Assembly: GCA_017311185.1 (NCBI GenBank)
Contig: JAESUZ010002551.1
Span: 2,356,001 to 2,420,000 of the forward strand
Direction: 5' to 3'
DNA length: 64,000 bases
DNA from: Proteles cristata cristata
Taxonomy: Eukaryota > Chordata > Mammalia > Carnivora > Hyaenidae
Below the pieces are notes generated by a model. It was not told the DNA's origin, ran no database searches, and worked only from the letters and a program-made list of their open reading frames with translations. Made by a program: the position numbers and the translations under genes. Below, one piece after another: positions 49,901-63,140 of this stretch. Within the stretch, counting starts at the first letter, position 1; each line of letters opens with the position of its first letter.

Positions 49901-51165
49901 CACATGGAACATTCTCCAGAATAGATCACATATTAGGCAACAACAACAAAAAAAACCTCAACATATACAGAAAGACTGAAATCATATCATGCACCCTTTC
50001 TGATCACAACACTAAGAAATAAAGTCAACCACAAGAAAAAAATCTGAAAAGACCACAAATATATGGAGGTTCAACAACATGCTACTAAACAATGAATGAG
50101 TCAACCAGGAAATCAAGGAAGGAATTTAAAAATACATGGAAACAAACAAAAATGAAAGCACAAAAGTCCAAAAAGGTTTTGGACTTCCCTCTAAGAAGCA
50201 AGAAAAATCCCAAATAAATAACCTACCCCGACACCTAACGGCACTAGAAAAATAAAAACAACAAATGAAACCTAGAGCCTTAGAAGGAAGGAACAGTAAA
50301 GACTAGATCAGAAATAAATGATATAGGAAACCATAGAAGAGGTCAATAAAACCAAGAACTGGTTCTTTGAAAAAATTAATAAAACTCAAAACTTCTAGCC
50401 AGACTTATCAAAAAGAAAAGAATAAGGACCTAGATAAATAAAATCACAAATGAGAGAAGAAAAATAACAACCAACACCACAGAAACACAAACAATTATAA
50501 GAGAATATTATAAAAAACTATATGCCAACAATGTGGACAACATGGAAGAAATGGATAAATTCCTAGAAATATATAAACTACCAACACTGTAACAGGAAGA
50601 AATAGAAGACTTGAACAGGCTGTAACCAGCAAAGAAATTGAATCAGTAATCAAAAAATTCCCAACAAACAAAAAAGTTAGGGCCAGATGGCTTCAGAGGT
50701 GATTTCTACCAAACATTTAAGCAAGAGTTAATACCAATTCTTCTCAAGCTATTCCAAAAAATAGAAAAGGAAGGAAAACTTCCAAATTCATTCTATGAGG
50801 CCAGCTTATCTCAATACTGAAACCAGATAAGGACTCCACTAAAAAAGATAACTATAGGCCAATATCCCTGATGATCCTGGATGCAAAAATTCTCCATAAA
50901 ATACTAGCAAACCAAAACCAACAATACATTTAAAAAGTCATTCACCACGATCAAGTGGGATTTCCTGAGAATAGTTCAATATTCTCAAATCAATCAACAT
51001 GATACACCACATTAATAAAAGAAAAGAACTATATGATCATTTTAATAGACACAGAAAAAGCATCTGACAAAGCATAAAATCCATTCATGATAAAAACCCT
51101 GAATAAAGTAGGTTTAGAGGGAATGTATCTGAACATAATAAAGGCTACATATGAAAAATCCACAG

Positions 51166-51386
51166 TTGGAACACCTGGAGGCTCAGCTGGTTGAGTATCT
51201 GACTCCTGGTTTCAGCCCAGGTCATGATCTCACAGTTAGTGAGTTCAAATCCCATGTCGGTCTCTGTGCTGAGACTGAGGAGCCTGCTTGGGATTCTCTC
51301 TCCCTCCCCCTCTGGCTGTCCCTTCCCCACTTGCATGCTTGTTCTCTCTCTCTCACTCTCTCTCTCAAAATAAACTTAAAAAAAGA
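51166..51386 (+). mobile_element. SINE inside the intron-14 LINE-1
   Basis: Flanked by GAAAAATCCACAG (51153) and GAAAAACCCACAG (51387), both LINE-1 ORF2 sequence. Confidence 0.92.
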
Positions 51387-51982
51387 GAAAAACCCACAGA
51401 TAATACCATCCTCAATGGGGAAAACCTGAACTCTTCCTCTATGGTCAGGAACAAGACAGAGATGTCTACTCTCATCATTATTATCTAACATAGTACTACA
51501 AGTCCCAGCAACAGCAATCAGACAACACAAAGAAATAAAAGGCATCCAAATTGGCAAGGAAGAAGTAAAACTTTCACTACTTGTAGATGACATGATACTC
51601 TAATAACCCAAAAGATTTTACCAAAAAACTGCTAGAAGTGATATATGAATTTAGTCAAGTTGCAGGATATAAAACCAATATGTAGATATCTGCTGCATTT
51701 CTACATACCAATAATGAAGCCGTAGAAAAAGAAATTAAGGAAATATCCCGTATACAATTACACAAAACCAGTAAGATACCTAGGAATAAACCTAACCAAA
51801 GAGGTGAAAGACTTGTACACTGAAACTGTAAAACACTGATGAAAGAAAATGAAGATGATACAAGGAAATAGAAAAACATTCCATGCTTATGGATTGCAAG
51901 AACAAATATCGTTAAAATGTCTGTATTACTCAAAACAGTCTATAGATTTAATGCAATCCTATGAAAATACCAACAGTCTTTT

Positions 51983-52195
51983 TTTTTTTTTAATGTTTTA
52001 TTTATTTCTAGGAGAGAGAGAGACAGCATGAGCAGGGGAGGGTCAGAGAGAGAGGGAGTCACAGACTGAAACAGGCTCCAGGCTCTGAGCTGGCAGTCAG
52101 CACAGAGCCCGAAGCGGGGCTCGAACCCACGAACCGCGAGATCATGACTTAAGCGAAAGTTGGACGCTTAACTGACTAAGCCACTCAGGCGCCCC
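51983..52195 (-). mobile_element. SINE inside the intron-14 LINE-1
   Basis: Reverse, well-preserved SINE (GGGGCTCGAACCCACGAACC). Target-site copies CCAACAGTCTTTTT lie at 51970 and 52196. Confidence 0.93.
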
Positions 52196-53356
52196 CCAAC
52201 AGTCTTTTTCACAGAGCTAGAACAAATAATCCTAAAATTTATATGGAACCGCAAAAGATCCCAAATAGCCAGAGCAACTTTGACAAAGAAAAGCAAAGGT
52301 GGGGGCAGTACAATTCCAGACTTCAAGTTATATTACAAGGCTGTCATGACCAAAACCAGATGGTCCTGGCACAAACAGACACAAAGACAAATGGAACAGA
52401 ACAGAAGACCCAGAAATGAACCTACAACTATATGGTCAGTTAATCTTCAGCAAAGCAGGAAGGAATATCAAATAGGAAAACCACAGTTTCTTCAACAAAT
52501 GGTTTGGGGAAAACTGGACAGCCACATACAAAAACATTAAAATCAACCACTTTCTTACATGAAACACAAAAATAAATTCAAAATGGATTAAAGACCTAAA
52601 TGTAACACTTGAAACCATAAAATTCCTAGAGGAAAAACAGGTACTTACTTCTTTGACACCGGCCATGGCAATTTCTTTCTAGATATGTCTCCTCAGGCAA
52701 GGGAAACAAAAGTAAAAATGACCAGTGGGACATATCAAAATAAAAGGCTTCCACACAGTGAACGGAACAATCAAGAAAACTAAAAGGCAATCAATAGAAC
52801 AGCAGAAGATATTTGCAAACGGCATATCTGATAAAGGGTTAGTATCCAAAATATATGAAGAATTTATAAGACTCAACAATTTAAAAAATGAGTAATCCAA
52901 TTAAAAAATGGGCAGAAGACATGAATAGACATGTTTTCACAGAAGACATCCAGATGACCAATAGACACATGACAACATCACTCACAAATCAAAACCACAG
53001 TGAGGCATCACCTCACACCTGTCAGAATGGCTAAAATCAACAACACAAGAAACAACAGGTGTTGGTGAGGATGTTGAGAAAAAGAAGCCCTCTTGCACTG
53101 TTGGTGAGAATGCAAACTGGTGTAACCACTGTGGAAAACAGTATGGAGATTCCCAAAAAATTAAAAATAGAACTACTCTATGATCCAGCAATTGCACTAC
53201 TGGGCATTTACCCAAAGGATACACAAATACTAATTCAAAGGGATACATGCACTCTAATGTTTATTATAGTAGCTTAGCTATACTAGCCAAATTATGAAAA
53301 CAGCCAAAGTGTCCATCAACTGCTGAACAGGTAAAGAAGATGTAGTGTGTATATAG

Positions 53357-53357
<1 letters not shown>

Positions 53358-53407
<50 letters not shown>
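53358..53407 (+). repeat. (AC)n microsatellite in the LINE-1 3' region
   Basis: About 25 AC units, probably grown from a short TATATA/CACA stretch in the LINE-1 ORF2 end. Confidence 0.95.
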
Positions 53408-53409
<2 letters not shown>

Positions 53410-54132
53410 GGAATATTACTTAGCCATACAAAAGAATGAAATCTTGCCATTTGCAATGACATGGATGAAGTTAAAGAGCCTTATGCTAAGTGAAATAAAT
53501 TCAGTCAGAGAAAGACTAATACCAAGTGTGGAATTTAAGAGACATATCAAACGAGCAAAGAGAAAACAAAAAGAGAGAGGGAGGCAAACCAAGAAAGAGA
53601 CTCTTCATTATATAGAGCAAACTGAAGGTTGCTGGAAGGGAGGTTGGTGGGGGGTGGGGGATGGGGATGAAGGAGTGCACTTGTTGATGAGCACCAGGTG
53701 ATGTATGAAAGTGCTGAATCGCTATATTGTATACCTGAACCTAATAACTGTATGTTAACTAACTGGAATTTAAATAAAAATGTAAAAAAAAAAGTCTTCA
53801 CATTCCTTGTCCTCATAGAACAAGCCTGGTTACCAATACGTGCCAGTGACCAAGCACATAGTATCTAGCACAGGACACTCAACTCTGATTTGGTGAACAA
53901 GTCATGAGAACTCAAAAATTGCAGGAAGGTCAAACTCTGTTGACAGTCAAGGAATTTTCAGGGCCCTGGTAAGTTTCTAACGTCTTGGAAATTAAATGTG
54001 AAACTTCATATTATATTTTCCTCTTGTTGACAGCAGCAAAAACAAAAGGTCTGTGTAACTGGGTTATCTCGAAAACCACATTTTCAAGACTGCAATGAAG
54101 ACCAATTTTCATTTGAATCTATATTTCTCATT

Positions 54133-54364
54133 TAAAAAAAAATTTTTTTTTAATGTTTTCTTTATTTATTTCTAGGAGAGAGAGAGAGAGAGACAGCGTG
54201 AGCAGGGGAGGGTCAGAGAGAGAGGGAGTCACAGACTGGAACAGGCTCCAGGCTCTGAGCTGGCAGTCAGCACAGAGCACGACGCGGGGCTCGAACCCAC
54301 AAACCGCGAGATCATGACCTAAGTGAAAGTCGGACGCTTAACCAACTAAGCCACCCAGGTGCCC
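54133..54364 (-). mobile_element. Young felid-type SINE
   Basis: Reverse SINE with an intact ACGCGGGGCTCGAACCCACA block. Target-site copies resemble TATATTTCTC at both ends (54119 and 54366). It lies about 240 bp from exon 14. Confidence 0.92.
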
Positions 54365-54579
54365 CATATATTTCTCTTTTTTTAATTAAAAAAATTTCCA
54401 AGTACCTTTCAGTGAAAGTTTATTCATTTCTACTTAAAAAAGAAATAAACAGAAATTAAATGAACAGGTCCAAATAGGACTGGAGATTTCATTTTGATGG
54501 CTTAAAGGATCACTTTAGGAGCCATCAGAAATGCCGCTTTTTAAAAATAATATTAAAATAATATTATGCTCATAAATCA

Positions 54580-55104
<525 letters not shown>

Positions 55105-55308
55105 ATTAGGGAGTTTCATGATAAAGTCATAGGCATTGGCTTCCTTGACAGCTTTCTCAATCTCCTCCATGGTGACATTTTCACGGCCAAAGCAAATGTT
55201 CTCAGCTATTGTGGTGGCAAACAACACAGGTTCCTGACTCACCACACCAGTAATTTCCCGAAGATATCTCACGTTTATGGTCCTAATGTCCTGTCCATCA
55301 ATACTGAC
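55105..55308 (-). CDS. ABCB1: ABCB1 exon 13 (NBD1 Q-loop)
   Basis: 204 nt, phase 0, residues 451-518. It contains the NBD1 Q-loop GVVSQEP (Gln475) and the helical subdomain ending FIMKLPN. Compared with the human sequence I recall it has Thr470 instead of Ile, and Cys489-Phe490 instead of Arg-Tyr. The donor is GTAAGT and the acceptor is TCTTCAG. Confidence 0.96.
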
Positions 55309-55418
55309 CTGAAGATAAAAAGTAAGTGTGATTTCCACACACTGCAGATTTGTAACGTGAAATGTGCAATGGTAACTGCTGACTGCTGCAGCATCTAGTT
55401 CGGCAAGAATCACCTCAC

Positions 55419-55544
55419 CGTGCCATCTGTGGGGTCATAGAGCCTCTGCAACAGCTGCACCGTCGTGCTTTTCCCACAGCCGCTGTTTCCAACCAGGGCC
55501 ACCGTCTGCCCGCTCTGAACCTTCAGGTTGAGGCCCTTCAAGAT
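55419..55544 (-). CDS. ABCB1: ABCB1 exon 12 (NBD1 Walker A)
   Basis: 126 nt, phase 0, residues 409-450. It contains the P-loop GNSGCGKST with Lys433. Gly412, the site of the human silent C1236T polymorphism, is GGC. The exon is GC-rich. The donor is GTGAGG and the acceptor is TGTTAG. Confidence 0.97.
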
Positions 55545-55719
55545 CTAACAGAATGAATGAGAAATAAACTTAAGGGCCATACACAGATACTGGGACTATG
55601 GACTGACAGTTCAAATCAAACCTAGGTTTAAATACAGAGTTCTTAAAAATCACTAAAAGAATCAGAAACTCTGCATCCAGTACACAGTGGAATCACTGAT
55701 GAATCATTTATCATTGTAC

Positions 55720-55830
55720 CTGAACTTCTTTTCGAGATGGGTAACTGAAGTGAACATTTTTGAACTCCAAATTTCCCTTAATATTATCTGGCTTGTGTCC
55801 ATTCTTCGAATAGCTGTCAATGTTTGGTTT
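55720..55830 (-). CDS. ABCB1: ABCB1 exon 11 (start of NBD1, A-loop)
   Basis: 111 nt, phase 0, residues 372-408. It encodes [20 protein letters not shown] and the A-loop [10 protein letters not shown] with Tyr401. The donor GTACAA is weak at +4 to +6 but follows a CAG exon end. The acceptor is GTTTAG. Confidence 0.96.
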
Positions 55831-55974
55831 CTAAACAGAATAAAATTTCAGAAGGTTACTAGGTTACAATATCTATTTTTAGTGACATCTGTGGAGAGTT
55901 GGATAAAGCGATAAAGAAGTTGGCTTAATGAGAAAGAGTTTAGAGAGATGGACAAATGGCTAGCCCAAACTCAC

Positions 55975-56088
55975 ATTATCAATTATCCTGAAGATTTCAT
56001 AAGCTGCTCCTCTTGCATTTGCAAATGCTTCAATGCTTGGGGAGGCCTGTCCAACACTAAAAGCCCCAATTAATACAGAAAAGAAGAC
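55975..56088 (-). CDS. ABCB1: ABCB1 exon 10 (TM6)
   Basis: 114 nt, phase 0, residues 334-371. It covers TM6, one of the two main drug-pocket helices; [14 protein letters not shown] keeps Phe335, Phe336, Phe343 and Gln347. It ends RIIDN. The donor is GTGAGT and the acceptor is CCTCAG. Confidence 0.96.
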
Positions 56089-57952
56089 CTGAGGAATGTG
56101 AAGGAAAATCATCAAATTACTTAGTATTTCTTACTTTTTTTCATACATCTTTCTTCTAAGATTAATTAAATGTTATTTTTTATTTTGTTAAGCTCATTAA
56201 ATTTTGAAAAGGCAAGGCAACTTATGAATACTGGGTGTTAAAAACATTTTAACAGTTTAAATACTTTTTGATTTACAATGTATAATTAGTCTTACTTGCT
56301 CAGTGAAACAATGATATAAATTCTGCAGGACCAGAATATAATAATTCTAGTATATACTTACTTAATGGCTAAGAAGTTTGGTTACATCATTGGCAGGATA
56401 TAGGGAAGACAAATATAAATAGGAATGTTAGAAAACCAAGGTCCAAATTCTAGATAAGCATTTACTGGCTCTGTCTTCAGGCAATTCTCCTAGAGTTTTT
56501 GGGCTTCAATTTCTTCATTTGCAAAAGTAGGCAGGATTCTGTCTGTTTCCTTTACCTGGCAACTTTAGAGTTGTATCAAATGATATAGTATATATGAAAA
56601 CATTGTATAAATGATAAAGCATACATCTAGGGTATTATTCTTTATCAGGTCTTCTCTCCTTCTAATAGACTGTGTGTTCTCCTTGAGGTCTGATTAACGG
56701 GTTTTGTATTTTTCATTTTGCCAAAATGAAAATGTTGTTCTTCAGGGTTACAGACAACTAATATGACTACTGATTTCTTTCTATGTCACAAAGACACTAT
56801 ATTACCCAATACTTTATACAGAAAGAATTTTGCTAAGTGATTCTATATTTATATTTTCAGTTAGAACTTACAACTACATTGAAAGTTAGGGCAAAGTAGT
56901 CCTGCCATTTTCATTTGGCAAAAGAGGTACCAAACACTTGAAAAGTCTAGGTGGCCACCCCAAACCACACAGGTAGTAAGTGGCATAGCTGGAATTTGAA
57001 CCAAGTTGGCCTGATTTCAAATCCCATGTTCTTACTCATATTCTGCACACTTCCAGTTTGCAGGCAGATCTAGGATCAGTGAATACAGGATTTTAAACTG
57101 CTTATCACCATCACAATTAAGTAGAACACATTTCTCATTGTAACCTAGGTTCACCAACAGCATTACTATCCTAATAAAAGCTTTTCGGTAAAAGCCATTT
57201 TTAACTACATAGCCTTGTACCTTTTGAATGAGACAATTATCATATCCACATTACAAATCTGGTTCCTGAGAAAGGAAACTGTTTTAAGGGATTTAACAAA
57301 ATATGATCTTGCACGAACAGTATACCTGTGCTTCGCCTATGAAAAAGGAACTGAGTCATTCTTCTAACAATATGTGCTTTATTAGATCAAGATACAGACT
57401 GAACTTCATTTATGAACCATTTAATCATTTTTAAATAAAAGAGGATAACATCAAATGGCAAGCTTCCTATGCTTGTACAAAGGTCTGTAAGGCAGAGAAC
57501 CTCCAAACAAGAGTATTTTTTAAGGAGGAGTAACAATTAATACTTTCATAACTTCACAAGTTGGACTAGCTATCACTCAAAAGAATTTGAAAAACAGTTA
57601 AACTGTGTATTTTGTCATTTGTTGCTGTGAAGAGTAAGTCAGAAAATAAAACTGAAATCCTTAGCATTGAGCCTGCCACAAAGAAATAATCTCAGCAAAT
57701 GAAAGTTCATGCTACAGAGATGAGTAATATTATTTAGGCTGCAAGAAAAAACTGTGCAAGGGATCTGAAAAAAGACAACACTGGTTACTCAAAACATCTA
57801 ATTTCCTTTCCACTTTTAATCTAGTAGCACATGGCTCTTTGTATTATTCAACAGTTCTTCAAAATCTATTCTCCAACATCATTCAAACCAACACTACTCA
57901 ACTTCACTGAAGTTTTAATGAGAGATTCACTTCTTAACAAAACACCACTTAC
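56089..57952 (-). other. ABCB1: ABCB1 intron 9
   Basis: 1.9 kb. MIR-like pieces lie at 56455-56640 (forward) and 56895-57050 (reverse, GGTAGTAAGTGGCATAGCTG). The rest is AT-rich and unassigned. Confidence 0.85.
56895..57050 (-). repeat. MIR remnant
   Basis: ACCACACAGGTAGTAAGTGG followed by GCTGGAATTTGAACCAAG is the reverse MIR core. Confidence 0.7.
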
Positions 57953-58124
57953 AGTGAGTACTTGTCCAATAGTATATTCCTGGGAGAGGACCAATGAAGT
58001 TCCGTACCAGAAAGCCAGGGCATATGATGCATAGATCAGCAGGAAAGCGATACCAATAGAAATGTTGGCTGTGATAGCTTTCTTTATCCCAATTCTTTTA
58101 GCTTCTTCTAAATTTTTGTTGTAC
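57953..58124 (-). CDS. ABCB1: ABCB1 exon 9 (intracellular loop 2 to TM5)
   Basis: 172 nt. The first G completes Arg276, then residues 277-333 follow. It encodes the end of intracellular loop 2 ([18 protein letters not shown]), TM5 with Tyr307 ([16 protein letters not shown]) and the outer turn, ending TIGQVLT. This is the most 5' coding exon in the window; the exon 8 coding block is not found between here and 64000. The donor is GTAAGT and the acceptor is TCCCAG. Confidence 0.96.
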
Positions 58125-58184
58125 CTGGGAGAAGTAACAAAAACTATAACATATACTCATAAATCATATGAAATGAGCCTAGAT

Positions 58185-58345
58185 AGCAAGACGGTTATTA
58201 AGTACTCAGAATGTACCCAGCCCTGTTGGTAGGTTTTACACGTATTTTCTCCTTTTGTCCACACATTGACCCTATGATTTTAGTACTATATTAATCCCAT
58301 CTTGTAAAAGAGCAAACTGAGGCTTATAGAGATTTGGGAGAAGTG
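58185..58345 (-). repeat. MIR remnant
   Basis: Reverse MIR pattern: TTAAGTACTCAGAATGTACC, CCCATCTTGTAAAAGAGCAA, ACTGAGGCTTATAGAGAT. Confidence 0.7.
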
Positions 58346-60089
58346 TTACAAAAGCTCCTTCTCTGGCCTTAACAATAGTGAAATAAGTGAAATTATGTTT
58401 AGCAAATTTCCAGAATTTGCATTGTTTCACAGGCAAGACAAAACAGAAGCTATGGAAACATCTGGTTTTCCTTTAAAATCTGCATGTCTTTTAAACTTAA
58501 TAATAAAAAGTAGATAAAATGTTAGAAAGTGCCCACAAGGAAATCCTTTATTTAAAGAAACATTAAGGGAATTCTTCTTTTCCTTTTTTTTTTATTATGG
58601 GCCCCATTAGCTTAATCTCCATGTCTCTTTTCTTAAGAACCTTTGTAAATATAGAATCAAGGAAAAATTATTAGAGAAATAGGATAGATTATAATTGAGT
58701 CTTAAATCTGTCTTCATCCTTTCTAATCGTATCTCCCTGGGAACTTAGAACATTGCCTTGCAGAAAGAAAAAGTTCACAGTTATTGAAATGAAAGACTCC
58801 CATATAGAATTCATACTTTGAGGTCTTTGATTTATAAAAGCATAACTACATAAATATTATGTCATATTATATTCTCTTTGGAGGATTCGCTCTGTTGGAA
58901 TGTATAGCAGAGGTCAAGTCCTGCTCAGGTAAGATCATGCCTTCTTTCTTGCCTTCATGGTATTTTTTAACTAGTTACTGTACTAATTAAAAGCATGCCA
59001 AATGCAACCTACATGATTACTATGTCTACTAAAGACCAAACTTAAACAGAACTTTATAGTGATAAGACAGTAATATATTATTAGAGTTTCTCTCTGCAAA
59101 AATGTGTATCCCTAACTTGCCAGTTATAATCTTTGAACAAAAAAATTATTTTTGAGTAACACATTTCAATGGTTAATCTATTTATCTATCTGTTTCCCAC
59201 TTTTTGAGTTGACCTGAGGCAAAAGACATTACCAGGCATGGATAATACATGATTGCAAACTGGGAACTTTAATGCTCATGACCCACACCTTTATTGTTAT
59301 ATCCTTTACATCAGTTCTTGCTTACCGAGACTAATGCAGAAATCATTTCACTGACATGTTGTACCATGCAGCCAGAGGAAACATTTTCATAGGAAGAAAC
59401 AACAACAAGGAAGAAAATAATTTAGATACCGGAAAAGATAAATGAAAAAAAGAAGAGGGTAAGGAGGAAGGAGAAATCAACAATACTACTTTTACACAGG
59501 CTTTTTGATTAGCATTTTAATAAAAATACCATACTATAAAACCAGATATTAAAATCTACTTATTAAAAGTATTAGTATGAGAATGGTAATTAAAGTCACA
59601 GCTCCTAAAACAAGAGCAAGAAATAATTTTAGTTAAGCAAGAGAAATCGATACCAATAGGCAGGACATACACAAGAGAGAAAAATACCATTTTTTTAAAA
59701 TGAGGGAGAATAAAGCTATTATTATACTACTGAATTGAATTTCCTTTTAAATTCTAATTAAATTTCCTTTCCAAGGAAGCCAGCTTTCTCCTGCACCTGT
59801 TAATTGGAAGAGAAAGTCAGACTAAGACCTTACTTACTTGCCAATGCAGAAGCAGAGAATGGAAGGGAAAGAATTAAAAAGAAAACTGATGGGTTATATT
59901 AGGTCTAAGTATAATTTTAGCAATCTTACTTCCAAATTATATCCAAAATCTAGGTATTTCTCTTCCCTCTTCTGCCTGCGGTCTACCCCAGGCCACCATA
60001 AGCCTTTTCACCTGGGCTACAACAGCTGGTCCCTGTTACCAATTTTAACTGCTCTTCCCCATTCACCAAACCAATTACAGGGAAATGAT

Positions 60090-60660
60090 CTTAACGTCTA
60101 ATTGGATACTCATTCCTTTGTTAAGACCCTGCGCCCCTTGGAGTAAAATCCTAACTCCTCACCATGACCTCCACCTCCTTCAAAAACCTCTCTTCTCCAT
60201 CTCTTCTCATTCAACACAGCTCCAGGCATATCAGCCTTATGATATTTTCCAGAATGCACCAAAGTTTGCCACCTCGGGAAATTTGGAAGCCTCTTCTAAC
60301 CCTAATCCCACCAGGGCAGGCTTTTCCTCATCCCTGAAGTCTCAGCCTAGATGAAGCATCCTCAGAGAGGACCTAACCACCATAGCCTTCCCTGACTGCC
60401 ATATTTAAAGTAAAATTTCCCTCCTTGCCGTTACAGCACACTCTTTGATTTTTTCATAGTACATTTTTAAAGTTGATAATTTAATTAATTTCATCAATGA
60501 TTTCTTTTTTACCTTCTTTTCTACCTTCCTTCCTTCCCTTCTCCATCTTACTGTTTGGATTAAGGATCATAAGAGAGACAAGATCTTCCATTTCCAATTC
60601 ATTGTTGAAAAGCTAGAGCCTAATGCAGTGCATGTGGTAGATACTGGCTAAAACTGTTGA
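60090..60660. repeat. L2-like remnant
   Basis: L2-type wording (AAGACCCTGCGCCCCTTGGA; AATCCTAACTCCTCACCATG; CTCAGAGAGGACCTAACCAC). The assignment is from memory. Confidence 0.5.
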
Positions 60661-61209
60661 ATGAATGAACCTGCAAGAAATGGTCAACCTGGAAAGAAAC
60701 TTATGCCAGCATGTTTTAGTCCTGAATCTACTCTTGGTTTAAAGGCAAAACTAATTTCCAATTTACCAGCAGAGAATGTCCTTTCAAAGATACATCCCAT
60801 TAACATCTTCTGAATGAATGATGCCACACATAAAATGAATCATTGAAAATAGCTGTGTATGCTCATCTGCTTATTCTTATACTAAAATTTGATCCCCATT
60901 TAGGAAAAAAAAAACCTTCTTACTGTGTCCAATTGATGAAAGCACTTAAACAAAAACAAAAAAAACCCCACCTCAATTTATTTAAATTTTTACTGATCAG
61001 ATTTATCTAAGTTTTGAAAATTGGACTTGATTCCTATGATGTCCATTCCCTCCTTACCAATGTTACACCCCATACATAATTATAATTTTTATTTCTAATA
61101 ATACCTTTAAAATTATCATATTCATCAAATTTAGGATGTCATTAATTACAGGAAGTTAGTGTTATTCTGTTACTTTATGTAGCATTAAGGAGTTTAATAG
61201 AACACTCCA

Positions 61210-61431
61210 GGGGTGCCTGGGTGGCTCAGCCAATTAAAGCTTCTGACTTTGACTCAGAAACCATGATTTCATGGTTTGTGAGTTTGAACCCTACATGGGG
61301 CTCTGTGCTGATGGCTCAGAGGTTGGAACCTGCTTTGGATTCTGTGTCTCCCTCTCTCTCTGCCCCCGAACCCCCATTTGCATGCTCTCTCTCAAAGACA
61401 AATAAACATTACAAAATTTAATAAAAAATAG
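61210..61431 (+). mobile_element. Carnivore tRNA-derived SINE
   Basis: GGGGTGCCTGGGTGGCTCAG head, body and an AAATAAACATTACAAAATTT tail in intron 8. Confidence 0.9.
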
Positions 61432-62039
61432 GATAGTCCATATACAGCTGGGACTCAAAGGGCTACAGCCTCAGTTATAATAAGCACATGCCTCAGAGAA
61501 AGTGACAGCAAGGGATCTTGTATGTCTCAACCTTGGCATCAAGTAAAGGGAAGGGAATAAAAACTCCCTGAGCATCTGAACCACAGGCAGTACTCAGGCA
61601 GGTCTGGACTATAAAATTCACACTGCCAGTGTGGTTCAAAAACTCTTAGACAAATCATTTAGTGTAAGGTGATCTCAGGTTAATAGTGTCCCCAGTGAAT
61701 GACAGAAGCAAATACAAATCCTAAAAGAACTGACTTCAATCCAGAACCACAGCAACTGTTAAGATGGCACTGATTGTATGATTTACCTCAGTTTCAGAAT
61801 TGTGAGAGAAAAATGTGCATCTTAGAATTAATGACATTTTATATGTTTTCTAATCATTCATTGCTGGTTTACAGCAATTTTCTCACAATTGTGATCAGGT
61901 GCCCAGAGATTTCAGTGAATATTGTTAGTCTGCAAAGTCTACTGGAATTTCTGTGCATACCATCATACCATCCATAAAAAAATGACAATTTTGCTTCTTG
62001 TTTTTCTATCATTATAAGTTATTTCTTTTTCTTTTCTTT

Positions 62040-63140
62040 TTATTATTCTTATTCTTATTTATTTCTTTGGGTTTATTATCTAGAACCAGTTTAATACTAA
62101 ACAGAAATGATGCTAGCAGACATACTTGTTTCATTCATCATTTTAAGGAATGCTTTTCACATTGCACCATTAAGTATGATGGTTCCTATATATCTCTGGT
62201 GTATACTTTTTACTAAGTTAAGAAAATCAATTCTTACTTCTATTTTTATGAGTTTTTGTCATAAATCATATGTAACTAATGCTTTTTCACCATCTGTTAA
62301 TACAAACTGCTGCTTCTTTTCAATCTGTTAATATGGTTAATTATATTAATAGATTTCCTAATGTTAACCATCTTTGCATTCATGAGATAAAACCAGTAAG
62401 TTCAAAATTTCTTTAATCTGATGTTATTTTTCACATGGATTTGTTTAGCTAATAATTTATCTAAACCGTCTACATCTATGTTTTAGGTTAAACTGCTTTG
62501 GAATTTTCCTTTCTCATCTATCTGTCTTGTTCTGGCATCAAACTTACACTAGCCTCATAAGATGAACTCACAACTTGTTATGTATATTTTTTTTCCATTC
62601 TCTGCAACAGTTTCGATAAGATAGGTTGTCTCTTTTATGAAGTTTTAGTAGAACCTATCTGAAATTATCTGGACTCTGGGGTTTTGCTTGTTTATGTGTG
62701 TATATAAGGGTGGGGGTAGAGATTTTAAACTTTGGATTCAATTCCTTTAACTCAAGTTTTTGTCCTCTTAAGAGAGAGTTTTAGCCTATATTTTTCTAGG
62801 ATATTGTCTATTTCATTAGGATTTTATAATTTATTATTATGAAGCTGTACTTTTAAAAAATAAGCTATTTTTATCTGTAGCAATTTTTTCTTATTCTTTT
62901 TTTTATTCCTGATTAAATTTGCAAAGTACTTGGTTATTAGTCTTTTCAAAGAATTAGTTTATGGATTTGTCAAGCCTCTGCTTTTTTACATTTATTTTCT
63001 ATTCAATTATTTTTTGCTGTTTATTATTTCCTTCTTATACTTCCTTTATTTTGTCGTTCTTTTTCTAACTTCTTAATTTGGATGGTTCATTCAATAATCC
63101 AGCAATTTTTCATTTCTTCTACCTGACACCCGAGTGGTAT
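62040..63140 (-). mobile_element. Ancient LINE-1, antisense, heavily decayed
   Basis: Antisense ORF2 wording is still visible (CCATCTTTGCATTCATGAGA; GGCATCAAACTTACACTAGC; TCTATTTCATTAGGATTTTA) but more diverged than the other LINE-1 copies. The ends are unclear. Confidence 0.65.

Larger units (their letters stand above)
47278..53793 (+). mobile_element. Nearly full-length, decayed LINE-1
   Basis: A 6.5-kb element opposite to ABCB1. A 5' leader (47278 to about 48390) is followed by ORF1 remnants (about 48400-49290, clearest at 48688-49071: ELSDSIKHNNIPIIGVPGEE, KLFQEIMAENFPHL). ORF2 starts near the ATG at 49343 (ITLNVNGLNALIKRHR, the endonuclease start) and decays to about 53530, then a 3'UTR and A tail. 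Both ORFs have stops and frameshifts. Target-site copies GGTCTTCACATTCC (47264) and GTCTTCACATTCC (53794) prove the boundaries. Two SINEs later inserted in ORF2. Confidence 0.93.
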
